From Ciborinia camelliae (lineage: Eukaryota; Ascomycota; Leotiomycetes; Helotiales; Sclerotiniaceae), in contig JANPYM010000011.1 in the NCBI GenBank assembly GCA_025890175.1, positions 1,592,299 through 1,656,298 of the forward strand: DNA of 64,000 nucleotides, in the 5' to 3' direction. Positions 47,202 to 60,045 of this stretch are shown piece by piece. Position 1 is the first letter of the stretch. Each line of letters begins with the position of its first letter. A model generated the notes under the pieces. The model did not search any database and was not told the origin of the DNA. It worked only from the letters and a program-made list of their open reading frames with translations. Both the position numbers and the translations under genes were made by a program.

Positions 47202-49602
47202 TTTGGCAAAGGTTGTGATAAGGGTTGGTAAAGAGAGCGACTGTATGAAGGTGTTGATTAAATTGTTATGAGTGTAAGTAGATCGTATGAATCGTTGCAG
47301 ATGAAATTTCGTTAATTGGAAAGGTTGTTGAAGGTGGAAATGAGATAGAGAAGGCAACCTTTGGAGAAACCTAATAGCTAGTCGGTTCCAACGTTATTGC
47401 CTTAGAGGGTATCTGGTCAGGCATCAACTCTTTATTTGGTTACTATGGGAATCATCCAGCATAAATAAAAAAATCTGGGCAAATGGGCTGATGCGGTGAA
47501 TGGACGCAATGAATGAAGCAATGACGGGGTACCAGGAATATGGATGGATGGATTGGATTGGATTACAAAGAGTTCTTGAACGTGAATGGATACGTATGAA
47601 AGGCTTCCAAATGGGAGTTTTATAGGTATTTATATTTATATTTATGTTTATATTCGTATTTGTATTTATATTTTATATCCATTGATGATATATATATTAT
47701 ATACATATTACTGTCGGTACCTAGGTATTCTATTCCAAGTGTGTTCTACGGTCTACACTACAGTATTATTTTCTGCTAGGTTAGATACCTATGTTCTTGT
47801 CAAACCGTCGGACGGACATAGGGGAATACTGTAATTAATCCATCCATAAGTATGATGGATTGTATCTAAAACTCCTCTTAGCCTCAATCATCACCCTAGC
47901 CACCAACTAAGGAACTAAAAAGGGGTACTACCAAGGTTCATACATGAGGTCCCTAGTATCTTCTGCTAGCCTACCCAGTAGAGGTATAGTGACATACTAT
48001 ATTTTCCATTATTCACCCATTCACCCATTCACCCTTCTCAACCTCACTCACAACATATGCCACGGTGCCACCATCAGGATTTAAAACGGAAAGATACGGT
48101 AGATGACAGTAAATGACAAAATGGACAAGGAAGCCATTCAATAGCTACCGTAGGTATTGATGATTTATGAGGTGTTATTACAATTCTGTACCGTACTCAT
48201 TTATTCTTTATCTTTCTTTATCTTTCTCAGATCAAATTTAATGCTCTGGTAATATAAAAGTACTATATATGAATTCTGGAAAGGACTTGCCGAATACCTC
48301 CTTATTGACTTTCCGTGCGAAACTACGAGATAGATCGGTACCGTACTGTCCCTACCTACTTATTATTATTATGACTACAGTCTACAGTTAGTACTACGAC
48401 CGGTCGCTAGATGGTTTTCCCTTCGTACCCGCATTTGATATTCATTGATGAAGCACCACCGCACCAGGTCCAACACTTTTGGAAAGAAAAATGCTTCCAA
48501 ATTTGAAAGTAGGTATTACAATTACCTACCTGGGTAGGCGATTCACGACTCACGAGCTAGGGATGGCCCTTTACTTGTAACTTTAAAACCAATATCACTG
48601 TAAAATAGTGTTAAGTTGTAACATCCCTAGTACCCTCCCTAGGTAGTATTTGCTTGGCAATTCCATAAATCCCATCAATTCTCTCCTGAATCCTGCCACC
48701 AAGCTCTAGATTGACCGAATGATTGACTGCCAGTGACTGCCCACGGTGCCCAGTGATTGCTTGAATAACTTCACCAGAAAACAATGATCATGAATCTCAT
48801 ATGTAGGACAGTAGGTAGGTAGGTACTAGGTAATTACGGGACTTTCTTCCAGGTCTTTCACCAGGCGTACCTGGCCTGGCGTATTATTACTGCGTACGTA
48901 TTATTACAATTTACTGTACTGCATATTACGAGTTCCTTTCAGTTATCTACTCTGTACAGGACAAAATGTTGGATGTCTTGCTTTCAAGGAGAAGAACGCA
49001 CGTCCCCAACTTCAGGAGATATCCGTCAACTTTACAACTTTACGCACACCACATGGGGCTGAGCTCCTGGTCAATCTGAATCTGCGCCTCACACGCGCCT
49101 CATTTCTACGTTCGACTTTCTACCTACTTTCTACCAACTAATAAAAAGGTAGGATGGGTAGGGCAAGACTGCGAGCAACACCAACACCAACGGGGACGTA
49201 TGGGGAATTCCGATACGCTCTTTTCTCTTTGTTATTCGCCTCGTGATGTTGATGTCATTCCCGTTGATTCATGAATTTATTATACGATCCGTCAAATATT
49301 CAATCCAGTGTCCTTATCGTGATACAATATCAGTATGAAATCTGCCTCATCTCACCTCATATGGACATCCATGAATCTCAAAGATAATGCTTTGATTGGC
49401 TGACCTCGATTGGCTATGTGCCATTTGCCCCTGAACCAATTAAAAATTAATTCGGGTTTCGAGCTTGCCACGTGACTGCGTTCCCCAAGAAGAAGAATGC
49501 ACTAACCTAAAGCGCGCTAGCCCAATATCAATGAAAGCTCCATCCAAAAAAAGTTGAACTGACGACCCTCACCACCCAAACTCCCCCTCCTCCCCCACCA
49601 CC
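47202..49602. other. Long non-coding region upstream of rho1 and uL24m genes, 2.4 kb
   Basis: Probable divergent promoter region. It contains an (AT)-rich TATATTTATATTTATG run (about 47,626-47,690), three ATTCACCC units (48,012-48,035), TATCTTTCTT repeats (48,206-48,230) and several GTAGGTAGGTA tracts (48,810-48,830 and others). No gene is seen on either strand. Confidence 0.5.
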
Positions 49603-50855
49603 ATGCAAAAAGTAATTCGGCGTACGATCCTCGCCGAAAAGCAAGCCGTCCGACGGCTTGCACGGCGGCAGCGCAAAAATGAACTGGACGAGTTTGCCCT
49701 TCGACAGGATAAGATGAAGCAACTGGGCCTAGAAAATCTAAGACGAGTGAAGGAAAATAAGGTAGCGAGAAGGGAGGATTGGGAATTGAAGGATTTGGCT
49801 CCCAAGAGAGATGTTGGTTCAAAGGTTGATAAATATGCAAGTATCGAGGCGCAATTCATTGAGACGCCGGAATTGAGGAGGAAAGATGCATTGGAGATAC
49901 TGGACCTATGGGGAGGGAAAAAACATTTGAATATTAGGGAAGGAGATAGAGTGGTTGTCATTGAAGGGAGGGATAAGGGAAAGATTGGGAAGGTGGAAAA
50001 AATCGATAAGAAGAGGGCGGAAGTCACTTGTGAAGGACTGAATATGGTATGCCATCTATCTCCAGATCACAACCCCCACCACGAATCTTGCATTGGCACA
50101 TTCTAACACACAATCACCAGATCGACGTAGCAATACCCGAATGGATGATAGAAGCAGACGAACAAGACCGCCGACCAACCCGCTCCATCTCCCTAGGCAT
50201 CTCTTTAAAAAACGTCAAACTAGTATTCCCCTTCACCGACCCTGAAACCGGCTTCACCCGCGACGTCATCGCCAAAAAGCTCGTCCACCACAAAATGTTT
50301 CGAGACCGCCACGCCCAAACTGTCAAATGGCAGCGTATAATCCCCGGGGTCGGCGATCGTCCCAATATAATAGTGCCGTGGCCCAACACCGAACCCCGAG
50401 AGAAGAGGGACTATGATTGTGACACCCTACGAATGGAGGTGGAAGAAAAAACATTTGTGCCAACGCTCTTGACGCCTCCGATGCCTGGGAGCGTGATTGA
50501 CGAGTTGAGAAATAAATATTCCGTATTCCGAACGAGACACGATCCCGAATATGTAGAGAGAAAAATGGAGGAAGATAGACAAAACGAGGCCAAGAAAAAG
50601 ACGATCGCGTCGATGAGGACGCCATTGAAAGAAATTAATAGAAGCGAAAGACAATTACGAAAAGCCAAGGGCAAGGGTAAACTGACTCAAGGCATGTTAT
50701 TGAGAATCGGACAGGTGATCTCCAGGAGGAGAGGAACCGTTATGAGACAGTTGGGTATTAGCAAGGTTGAAGGGACCGATGGACCTACAGATGCTGGGAA
50801 AGCCGAGGTTCCTTCTTCGCCTACACATTCAGAGCCAACCCCAGTGGCTGCTTGA
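49603..50855 (+). CDS. mrpl40: Mitochondrial large ribosomal subunit protein uL24m (KOW), 392 aa
   Basis: A structural protein of the mitochondrial large ribosomal subunit, counterpart of bacterial L24 and yeast Mrpl40. Exons 49603-50046 and 50121-50855 are joined in phase 0 over a 74-nt intron (GTATGC donor, TTCTAAC branch, CCAG acceptor). The N-terminal ~100 residues are basic and helical, fitting a mitochondrial presequence followed by a family extension. The KOW motif is clear: REGDRVVVIEGRDKGKIGKV (about 115-134), followed by a second beta half after the intron. The C-terminal ~200 residues hold long charged helices and a Pro/Thr/Ser tail, typical of the enlarged fungal mitoribosomal proteins. 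The start ATG is in a good context (CCACCATGC), and the gene is convergent with elp1, 323 bp away. Confidence 0.9.
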
Positions 50856-51178
50856 TGTTGATGCATGTATATTATGTATTGGGAATGAAAGAAACATGTA
50901 AATGTATGGTTTAAATGGCACATGGCCTTCAGGGCATTCTCGTGGCGTGGTAATATATCTATATATATATATAATTCCATCACACATCCCTTCTACCCGC
51001 TTGTTCTACCCATACCTATAGGTAGGTACCCATTTGTTTTGTTTTATTTTGTTTTGTTTTGATTAATCACCAGCGAATTTCCGTTAAGATTCTGGACAAA
51101 CAATAACTTGAATTCATTCCATCACTATTTTATTTTTACTCAAGTGTCACGAAACCCGTAATGTAAACCAAAACACAT

Positions 51179-54100
51179 TCAAGCACCCAACAGCGACAAC
51201 TTTTCAAAGGCGGAAATGTGAGGAGCTTCCTTCTTCCGTCCCGCCGCTTGCAAACTCTCCGCGTAGACGGCATCGCCACCTACGGGGCGATAGTCCTGTC
51301 CTTCCATGGCGCCCTGTGTATCCTGTGCATGCCCATTCGCACCACTTGCATTCGCATTGGGATTTGCATTCGCATTGGCATTCTCAGGCGTAGCAAAAAC
51401 CTCCCCAACACAACCCATACACAGGCCCACCATCTCCGCCATACTGCCCTCGATAGCTCTAGCCCTCTCCCACATGCCCCTCCTCACGAGTCCCACGACC
51501 AAGCGATCGACCTCATCTCTCGAGCCCTGCACTCGAGCGATCAATCTCCCGACCGAAGCCACCAAATATTCTTCTTCGTACACGCTTCCCTTCTTCCCTC
51601 TTGCTCTCTTCCTCTCTTCTCTCCTTCGATTTTTCGACGTCGCGCGACTGACTCCCGTCCCCACGGTCCCGACACTCCCGTTCCCCGTGTACCGCGTGAA
51701 GAGCGAGCGATTGGTGCTCACGCGGGACGAAGCCGCGACCGAGACGTCGTCGGGGATATCGCCATCGCCGCCTCGTTCTCCCTCGTAGAAGGCGAGAGGG
51801 TCCGCGAGCGCTTTGTGTCTCAATTCGCGGATGCGCGGCACCTGGGCGAGTAATTGTGCTTTGCAGTCTGCGAGGAGCTCGGTGCTTGAGGCGAGAGCAT
51901 CGCCAAGACCGGGGTCGATGACGGATTCGAGGAGATCGGGGCGCGCCCGGAGCGCGATGAGATGGAGGGCGTCGGCGAAGAAATATCCTTTGCAGAAGGT
52001 TCTGCAGGCCGTTTCGAGAGAGGAAAGGTAGTCGAGTTGGAGGGTTGCGGCGGCGTAGTAGTCTTTACTTTCGATGAGGGCGTCGTATAGGGTATTGGCC
52101 AACTCTGTGAGTGCGGAGCCGCTCATGGGTTTTCCGTCTGCTCCGCCGGTGAGAGCGCAGAAGAGGGTTTCGCGCCATTGGGAAGGACCGGAGGCGAGGT
52201 AGCATGAAGTGGCTTTGGTGTAGTTGTTGAGAGATTCGTAGGCGAGTGCTGCTTCTTTGTAAGAGGATTTGGACTCGAGATATTGGGCATAGAGAGCTGT
52301 GATGACGGCGAGAGGTTCAGGGTTATAGCGATAGATAGCTAGAGCGGCTTTGTAAAGGGCGTGCTTTTGAGTATACTTTTGTAGCTCCTCGAATGCGTTG
52401 AGCTCGTGGAGATGGTTGAGAGCTTTGGTGTGACGAGAGAGGTAATCGTCGATGCTATATTTGCGGCGTAAATCGGTCATTTGTTGTAGATTTTGCATAA
52501 AAGGTAAATATTCTCGGGGATCTTTCTGCGATTGTTGGGCTACTAAAAGAGCGAGGTCAAGGTTGTAAAGACCGAGAGCATTCTCGTACAATCTGTTGAC
52601 GTCTGCCAAGAAACAGATGTGCTCAACAGCTTTATCAGCCATAGCCTCGTCTTCTTTCATCAATTGTGCAACAACCAATAAACCATCATCCAAGGCAGGT
52701 GGATTCTTGCACACGTTTGATGTGATGATGTTTTGCAAATTAGTTGCAGTGCGGGTCTTGAGGACTTCGAGAACAGCGTCGCAGATCTTATTAACTTTTG
52801 AAGTTTTGGTAGCTGTGATATCAACAATGGGGTCTTGGGGCGCGATGGGATCGTTGGTGGTAAGTACTGCGTTGCCACTTTGAGGCACAACTCTGGTCTC
52901 CTTATACATTGTCTGAGTGACATCTTCTTCTCTCAATGAGGAGAGGAACAGGTCAATATAAGTAATCTTCTTGACCTGGTCTATGAAAAGTGCAACATTC
53001 GACAAGAATTGCTCTGGAGCATGATCGTATAAAATGTTCATATCCACTCGTTGCGTCCTGCAATGGGTAAAAGCTTTTCTATAGTTCTTTTCCTCGATAA
53101 GTTTTCGAATACCTGCGAGAACCATGGCCCGAGGGAAAATCGTCTCCAAATTTCCACGAGGCATTTGCAAAATGAGACTGAGGGATGTTGGCATTGCTGT
53201 AACGAGTTTAGCTCCTCTTTCAATGCTTCGACATCTCTCATCAATTTCTGGGTCATCGGGTGGAATTTCAAGATCTGATTAATATTAGTACTACACCATA
53301 TGTGACGAGTTTGGGAAATACATACCATGTACTTCTGTGATGTGCACAAATTTGAGGAGATGTGTAGTCGTAGTAAAAATAAGATGTGCCGGGGTAACAA
53401 GGAAAGATGTGCAATTTCGCACCAGTAAGCGCGTATTTGCAAACAGATGACCATTTCTAGAGAGTCCAAAAGCTATGCGTTCATCTCCATAAGCATTTGG
53501 GCCATCACCCAATGATATAATATCTACCCAGGGTAGTTGCTTGGAGAAATTGCAGGAGGATAAGGTTGCATCGCCAAAAGCTAGGCTATGGAGGCCGCCG
53601 GAGGTAGTTTGAACGTATGGATGCATCGCTCCATCTTCAACGAAGCTTGATAATATTGAGACAGGTGATGTTGGTATGTTCTCAAGAGTCTTCTCTTTCA
53701 TTTCACCAGGTACATCAGTGAGGTGGTATCCTTGAATGACAGGACCAGTTTCACTTCGCCCCAAAGCGAGTACCTCATTCTTTCCACTAAAAGTAATTTG
53801 TTGATAAATAGTAGTTTTGGTTGCCGGCTCAAATGTGAACTGCCCAGACAATGTTGGAGTAGGCGCGACGCGTTTAGTGGCATCTAATTCGAAAACAGAA
53901 ATGCCTTCTTGATGTAAAACAGCAAGTAATGAAGCATCAGCATTGATGCAAACATCGATAGCATTGGATTGTATCATAACTTCGTGATGACCCATGGGAG
54001 GGGGAACATTGGCTACCCGGAAAGGCGTTACCATGAGATTTTGTCCATCGATAACAGCGAGTACCCCAAAGTCATGTGGTGGTGCCAAAGTACCGCGAGC

Positions 54101-55314
54101 CGTTGTAAAGATATACTCTGCAAGGTCAATAGTGTCCTCAGCAACAGACAAGAATCTGAGAGGCTTTTCTGGGTGCCAAGCGACGGGATTCGTGGAAAGC
54201 AACGGAGCGTGGTGGTTTCTAATCTCTTGCTTAAGATACCAATGGTAGTTACCCATTGTCCATAACTGGGTGCAATCCTCCATCACGACAGCTAACACCG
54301 TGGAATCAGAATTCCATGCCAATTTGATGTGCTGGTTAGGCATTTGACGTTGTTCTTGGGTAAGTCGGAGACTGAACTGTCCATGCCGTAATCCGTTGCG
54401 TTCAAAGAATACAACATCAATTCTCTCTTCAAGACGTTGAATTCCCGCAATCAAATTTCCGGAAGGCCTCCAACTCAGAGCGCCTTCGAGACCATCTACG
54501 GGCTCACTGACACTATCGAGTTCGCCTTCTCTGGAATATACTCGAATTATACGACGAGAAGCCGACTCAATTGTAGAGATTGCGAGATACGCGCCATCAC
54601 CTCTCCAGCTGATAGTAACACTCGAATCGTCATTTGGACTGAGAACACCTTCATCGGTCTTCTCAGGCATAGTCGGATCTCGTAAGGCTTTGGCTCCTCT
54701 ACCCTGGAATTGCGTCTCCTTCTTACCCCAACCAACAGACACATGATTCGAAGCTTTCAGATCCTCTTTAGTCATGGTAGTATTTGCCACGCTTTCGAAG
54801 CTGCGACTCATCCAAATGACAGTGTCTTCCTTGGTAGTAATTGCCAACAATTCTTCATCAGGTGACCATCTTGCGGCAGTAATACCAGCATCAACTGAGC
54901 CCAAAATTTCAATCTGGTCCTCTCCAGGTTGGGGATCTTCCCTGACGACAACAGTGTCGCCACCAGCAAAAACAAGACATGTCGTTGAGCTGTCTCCGAA
55001 ATAATGAAGGCTCAAAACTTTGTCACAGGCCAAATCCGGATTTGGGGATGGTGCTTCCCATGATGTGATAAAAGTGGCTTCACTGTGCCTCAAAATTAGC
55101 AAAATCCAAGGGAGATCGATGAGGAAATTATATACTGTGGTTTTGAGTTGGTCTTGACTCTAATAAGCTGTATCAGAGCGTCATGTTCGGTAGGACCAAC
55201 AGTACAAACGACAGCATCATTTGCCAAATCCCACGCTGCCGCCGTTACAGGCTTATTCTGATATTGCGCAGGAGGTTTCCATTGCTCATATTGAATACCT
55301 CTTAAATTCCTCAT
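51179..55314 (-). CDS. elp1: Elongator complex subunit Elp1 (IKI3), 1345 aa
   Basis: Elp1 is the scaffold of Elongator, the Elp1-Elp6 complex that places the mcm5/ncm5 modification on wobble uridine of tRNAs in the cytoplasm. Exons in coding order are 55314-55136, 55088-53326 and 53274-51179, with introns of 47 and 51 nt and exact frame at both. The N-terminal two thirds are WD40-type propellers (for example ITAARWSPDEELLAITTKE and SVTISWRGDGAYLAIST). The stretch bridging exons 2 and 3, IPPDDPEIDERCRSIERGAK followed by LVTAMPTSLSLILQMPRGNL, is strongly characteristic of IKI3. The C-terminal third is an alpha-solenoid of TPR-like helices. A basic patch, KNRRREERKRARGKKGS (about residue 1180), matches the Elp1 tRNA-binding region, followed by Asn/Ala repeats. 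Length is as expected. It is divergent from the DUF3984 gene. Confidence 0.95.
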
Positions 55315-55730
55315 CCTCTCGATATCAATATATCAAAAAATGTCGAAAATAGAGATTTATGCAAATAAATCTTAAGTCATCCTTTTTGATCAGGTATTGA
55401 TTCGTCCGAAAACCATACCCTGGTCATTTTCACAAGCCAAAATTATTTTCTTGGTGCATTCTCATACTTAAGCGAGGGACGCTAAAAGGTTAGTGCGTGA
55501 TTTCCCTGTAACCCCAGGTTTGGTGATGAGAGATACCAGACGGTAGGTAGTGCAGTGCAGGTGGTGAGAGTGGTGAGACTTATGATCTCTTCTTATTTTA
55601 TCACATTCCACACATTCCACTTCTCTGCCCACTTCATTCACCTCATTAGACATTCGATTCTTTTTCTATCGCGACGGGAAATACTTATATTATAGACTTT
55701 ATATTCCCACTTCGATTCAAATAAATCATA
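55315..55730. promoter_or_regulatory. Bidirectional promoter region between elp1 and the DUF3984 gene
   Basis: The 416-bp space between two divergent ATGs must hold both promoters. It includes a TATATTATAGACTTTATATT block (about 55,686-55,707) near the DUF3984 start and a CACATTCC repeat (55,603-55,618). No specific factor site is claimed. Confidence 0.5.
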
Positions 55731-56888
55731 ATGGATATTGCTTACAATCAACATTCCCCTCACTTCCGACGTCACAATCGCTCTTCCTCCAATCTCACCA
55801 ATTTAACCATGGCACCCGTAACCTCTAAACTTCCACCATCAAATGACGATTACTTTCCCGATCATACATCCTATATCGAAAACCGCTCGCAACCTACCAC
55901 ACCCTCCATCCTCTCGCGCTCATCTTCCCGCACTTCCGTCCGCAAACCCGCCCCAATGAGTCTCACAATCCCCAAATCAAAATCCAGCATCCATCTCACC
56001 GCCGCCCCTCGCACACCCCGCACACCTGGTCACCGCTCCGGCACTACAACACCTTCACGCCACTCTCATTTACGAAATACCATAGCTCCAGACAATATCC
56101 ATATCAGTACATTTAGCGAAAGAGACGGCGATGATTCAGATTGGCTTCTGCGAGCGGGCGCCACGATATCATCCTCGACTCGCGAATCAAAAGGGCAATC
56201 TTGGCTCGTCTCACGCGCAAGCTCAACAAGTGTACAAAGGGACGCGGATGAAGATGCATTTGAGCGAGAGCTCGCTCGAGAAAGAGAACACAACAGCAGG
56301 AGGGGAAGCAGGCGAGGAAGTTTCGATGCCGATGATGAATTCTCACCAGTTACAACGAGACGGAGTTTAAGTTTTGGGCCTGCTGCAGGAACAATTAGTA
56401 GACCAATGAGTAGATATGGCAGTCGAGCCAATAGCAGGAGGGGAAGTAGAGCGGCGTTGATCACGCCAATGACGGCAGATAAAGAGGGAGGATATTTTGA
56501 TTCGGAGTTTGCACATGAAGAATTTCTCGCGGAGCCAGATTTTGTCGATGTGGAAGAAGAGGCATTTGAGGATGGTGATGAGGCAAAGAAAGACGAAGCA
56601 ATGGTTAAGAAATTGGCTAGAGCAAGCAGACTGGGACTTGGAGGCTGGGTAGAAAACTTGTTGGGCTGGAGTTTATTTGCCGTCGAAGAAGACGAAGAAG
56701 ACGAATATGATACATCGGACGAAAAGGGAGAGGAATCGTCTCTATCTTCACGACCGTCGCGGCAGACTCTTAATGAAATGGGCGATACAACAGTTGCAGA
56801 ACAAATGCCCCCACTCAATCCAAATCAAGCGGATGCATGGCACGATGCTGCTTGGCTTTTGAGCGTTGCCTCTAAAGTTATACTTTGA
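55731..56888 (+). CDS. DUF3984 domain protein, 385 aa, single exon
   Basis: This is a fungal family of unknown function that I recognise from its motif order. It has a Ser/Thr/Pro/Arg-rich N terminus with RTPRTPGHRSGTTTPSRHSH (about 95-115). Then DDSDWLLRAGATISSSTRES with KGQSWLVSRASSTS (about 135-168), then FERELARERE and RRGSRRGSFDADDEFSP, Arg-Gly-Ser-Arg repeats, PDFVDV, and the closing block ASRLGLGGWVENLLGWSLF (about 297-316) with an acidic tail. There is no signal peptide or membrane span. The repeated RRGS/SRRGS sites look like basophilic-kinase targets (inference). It starts at the first ATG, 416 bp from divergent elp1. Confidence 0.8.
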   Translation: MDIAYNQHSPHFRRHNRSSSNLTNLTMAPVTSKLPPSNDDYFPDHTSYIENRSQPTTPSILSRSSSRTSVRKPAPMSLTIPKSKSSIHLTAAPRTPRTPGHRSGTTTPSRHSHLRNTIAPDNIHISTFSERDGDDSDWLLRAGATISSSTRESKGQSWLVSRASSTSVQRDADEDAFERELAREREHNSRRGSRRGSFDADDEFSPVTTRRSLSFGPAAGTISRPMSRYGSRANSRRGSRAALITPMTADKEGGYFDSEFAHEEFLAEPDFVDVEEEAFEDGDEAKKDEAMVKKLARASRLGLGGWVENLLGWSLFAVEEDEEDEYDTSDEKGEESSLSSRPSRQTLNEMGDTTVAEQMPPLNPNQADAWHDAAWLLSVASKVIL

Positions 56889-57141
56889 AGTCAAATTGTG
56901 CAATTCTCTTCTACCGTGTAGTACAACTTTTATTATGAATTTTAATAAGAACCTAGCCGCGTGTTCCCCATATAAAGCCAATACAGCTCAAATACCTATG
57001 TGGTCGTGAAGTTACATATTCCGCTCCAAAATCACAAACCCGCTGGTTATATTCCTGCACCCCAATGCGATCACATCACGTCCATTCCATACCCGATAGG
57101 AGTATTTATATCATAGTCTGCCAAATCAGCCAGCAGTCAAA

Positions 57142-59364
57142 TCAGTCGGCAGTCAAATCGATAATCTCGTCCTCCTCGGTAAAGATGTGGCGTCTCTTTA
57201 CAGGACGTTCGAGCACAACTTCAAGATCATCATCCTGCTCAACAACACGCTCGCGTTTCAAAGTCCCTTCTGGTTCGGTTTGCTCGGGCTTGACGTGTGC
57301 TCCGACCTCTGCCCGAATCTCATTCTCGACTTGTAAGAGCTGGTCCCGAACCTGCGCAAATATGTTAGCACGATTGGCACAACTCAAGAGCATATTGTAT
57401 GCTCCTTCGTTCCACTGTCTCCTGTCCCTTGGCCCGTGTGCTTTTGCACATAGTATAGACGTTTTTGGCACTTGCAAATAAACGCTAGTATTTGATTAGA
57501 ATACCCAATAACCATACTCGGGGACAATGGTGAACGGAACTTGAGGAAAAACGTGTAGGTTCTAAATCCAGATGTCTTAACCAGATGCAATATGTAGAGG
57601 CACTTGCCAGACATTCTCATCTACACCTTTGCTTTGCAACTATCTAGTCATTTGCAAAACAAGAAGATTGAACGATAATACAGACCTCAACAACATTAAC
57701 ACCCTTAGCTATATCTCTTAAATGATTCAGATTCTTATTGATCTCCATCAATACCTGCGTAAAAGGTGTAACTGGACGCTCCAGGGCTGCTCGTACGACA
57801 GGTGTGCAAGGTGTGACTAGGGTATCCGAGGATGTTATTAATCCAGCTGATTCTGGAGTCTTCACACCCGGCTTCAAGGTTGCCTTTGCCGGTGTATCTG
57901 CTAGGAATGCGAGTGAGGCTTTCGGGGAGGGACGGGGTGCTACTTGTGAAATAGATCCGAAGGCTGGAGTCGTTGGATATGTGAACTCTTCTCGGGGTTT
58001 AGTTTGTGCCGCTTGAGCCACCTTTGGGATGGGGACAAACATAGAACCAGTCGTAAATTTGGGGGGTATCTGACCAAATGTCTGTGGTGGCGCTGACCTT
58101 GGTAAAAAGGAACCAGTTACCTGGTCAAACGATCTGCCAGTGATTACCGAACCTGTGGTTGACATAGGGGGTATAGCTATTTCGGTAGCAGCCTTACGTT
58201 CCGCAGTCAATGATTTGAAGGGTTGGGCAGCATTCTTGCCAGGGACGAAAGGTTTCTCGAGGGGGTTTGCGGCGAAAACTAGGTGAGGTGGCATTGGTAC
58301 TCTGGGTGGTTGCCTCGCAGTAAATGAAGCTTGGGCAAGATTTGGAGGAAGATTTTGAGGAAATTTCAGGTCCTGAGGAAGTATCTAAGCTCTATAGTCA
58401 GTATTCTTCTCCAACCAAATGTTTGAAGATTTATAGACAATCTAAAGCCAAATCTTAGAAAAGGAGGGATCAAAAAGACTCTCACCATCATCTGCTGCAA
58501 AACCTCCTTTGATCTATACTTGAAATGGAACTCGGCCAGTGGCTTGTTGACGGGGTCAATATATTCAAGCTTGTAGAACGTCTCCTGATCATGCGTAGTT
58601 TGTGGTTTTCCGAATCTATCATGGAGCGTCAGCTTTCAAATTAAAACACAGATGATATCTTTCTACATACTCGGTTGTATGAGATACTGCCCTACCCTTC
58701 AACTGCACTTCATGGAACTTTTTCTTTGTCTGCACAATCTCCTGTGCATTTTGGGAGATTGGCGTTTCCACCGTGATAACTTTACGGACCCGCCAAACCT
58801 GAATCACAAGCTCTCCAAGCTGCGAAACGTCTTTTGGGGTGGTTGCGAGTGGGGCATCATCTCCTACACGGCATCAGAATTAGGAGTGTCGGAATTTGGT
58901 TTCAAGAATAAGTATACCTATTTGGATTTTAGCAAACTGGAACTGCCGAACCTTCATACCACCTGGCTGTCTGAGGCGGTCTCCGAGCAACAAGTGCAGC
59001 CATTGGTTTGGTTTAAATCCATCCTCATTACAGATTACTGTTGAACTGTATTTGGTTAGGGTTTTGAGATAGATAATTGAAGGGGAAAGTCCAAGGGGAC
59101 ATACGAAGTTTTGTGTCCATCAATCGTTGCAAAGAACCCCAAACAACATCTGTCTTCTAGCCCCTCCAACTTCCTATGATCAACGTAGTACTCAAAGCAA
59201 AATTTCCTACCAGTCTTGGCCTCGATATAAACACTCATCTTGTTTAGAGCACCATCTTGAATACCCCCTTTCTGATCTTCATCAGGATCAGGATATTCTA
59301 CGGCATTTTTGCCCATAGTATTAACACATACTCTGATGTATGGAACACTTGGTAAGACTGCCAT
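57142..59364 (-). CDS. DUF7918 domain protein, about 580 aa, six exons
   Basis: The first exon opens MAVLPSVPYIRVCVNTMGK and continues with MSVYIEAKTGRKFCFEYYVD, the beta-rich pattern of fungal DUF7918 proteins. Exons in coding order that fit exactly are 59364-59105, 59045-58918, 58863-58671, 58615-58486 and 58384 to either 57686 or 57682. A final exon ends at 57142. Joined, they read through EDGFKPNQWLHLLLGDRL, IQVWRVRKVITVETPIS and a FHFKYRSKEVLQQMM helix. A long Pro/Thr/Ala linker follows, then a C-terminal coiled helix (VRDQLLQVENEIRAEVG) with a KRRHIFTEEDEIIDLT ending that has the look of a nuclear protein with a SUMO-interaction-like tail. The last intron is uncertain; 57681-57471 restores frame and gives 580 aa. 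No biochemical function is known to me. Confidence 0.75.
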
Positions 59365-60045
59365 CTTTGATATTGTAATCTTCAATATTGCAGTTCTTGA
59401 TGGTAATTGAGACGATCATGAATCAATCTTCTCTATTATCCTGTAAGTGAAGAGATGAAGTTTGACTCTCAGAAGATTTTGTTAGTCCAAGTATAAACAA
59501 AGTACTTGATTGATTATCAATTATATATGTAATAACCCGACTGCCGACTACCGATTGCCATTTTTGGTCTCTTGTTAAGCGGGGGAAGGCAAAGGCTTGT
59601 GCATTTTCCTTCCTTCCTTTATAAAATGCACACTTCTTCCTTCCCTTATCATTTCTTGCTGTGCAGTAAGCTTCTGATTAATTCTAGTGGCATGCCAGCA
59701 ACTTCTACATGGTGATCAGAACTTTTGTCTTTCATTTTATGAATGAATATAATGGTTAGTAAGTACACAATAAAGGTGATCATTAACTCTAGAAACCCTT
59801 GAATTGGGTGGGCAACAGATAATTGGAGAGTAGTGTCATATTGAGTGAAGTTATATTTTATTTAATCCCCATATTTGTCTTGGATATCCCATATGTATGC
59901 TAATAATTGCGAATAGTTTCTCATATCTCACCAACCACTGCCAGTAAGAGACCGTTGATACACCAAAAAAAGATATCTGCTCGGATGCAAGTATCTCAGG
60001 TCCCCTACTTCTCGAAAGTAATGCTGTTCCATTCCTCGGCCTTCT
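59365..60045. other. Intergenic, no gene seen
   Basis: Contains the upstream region of the DUF7918 gene and the 3' flank of the gene at 60046-60990. AT-rich; nothing coding was found. Confidence 0.5.
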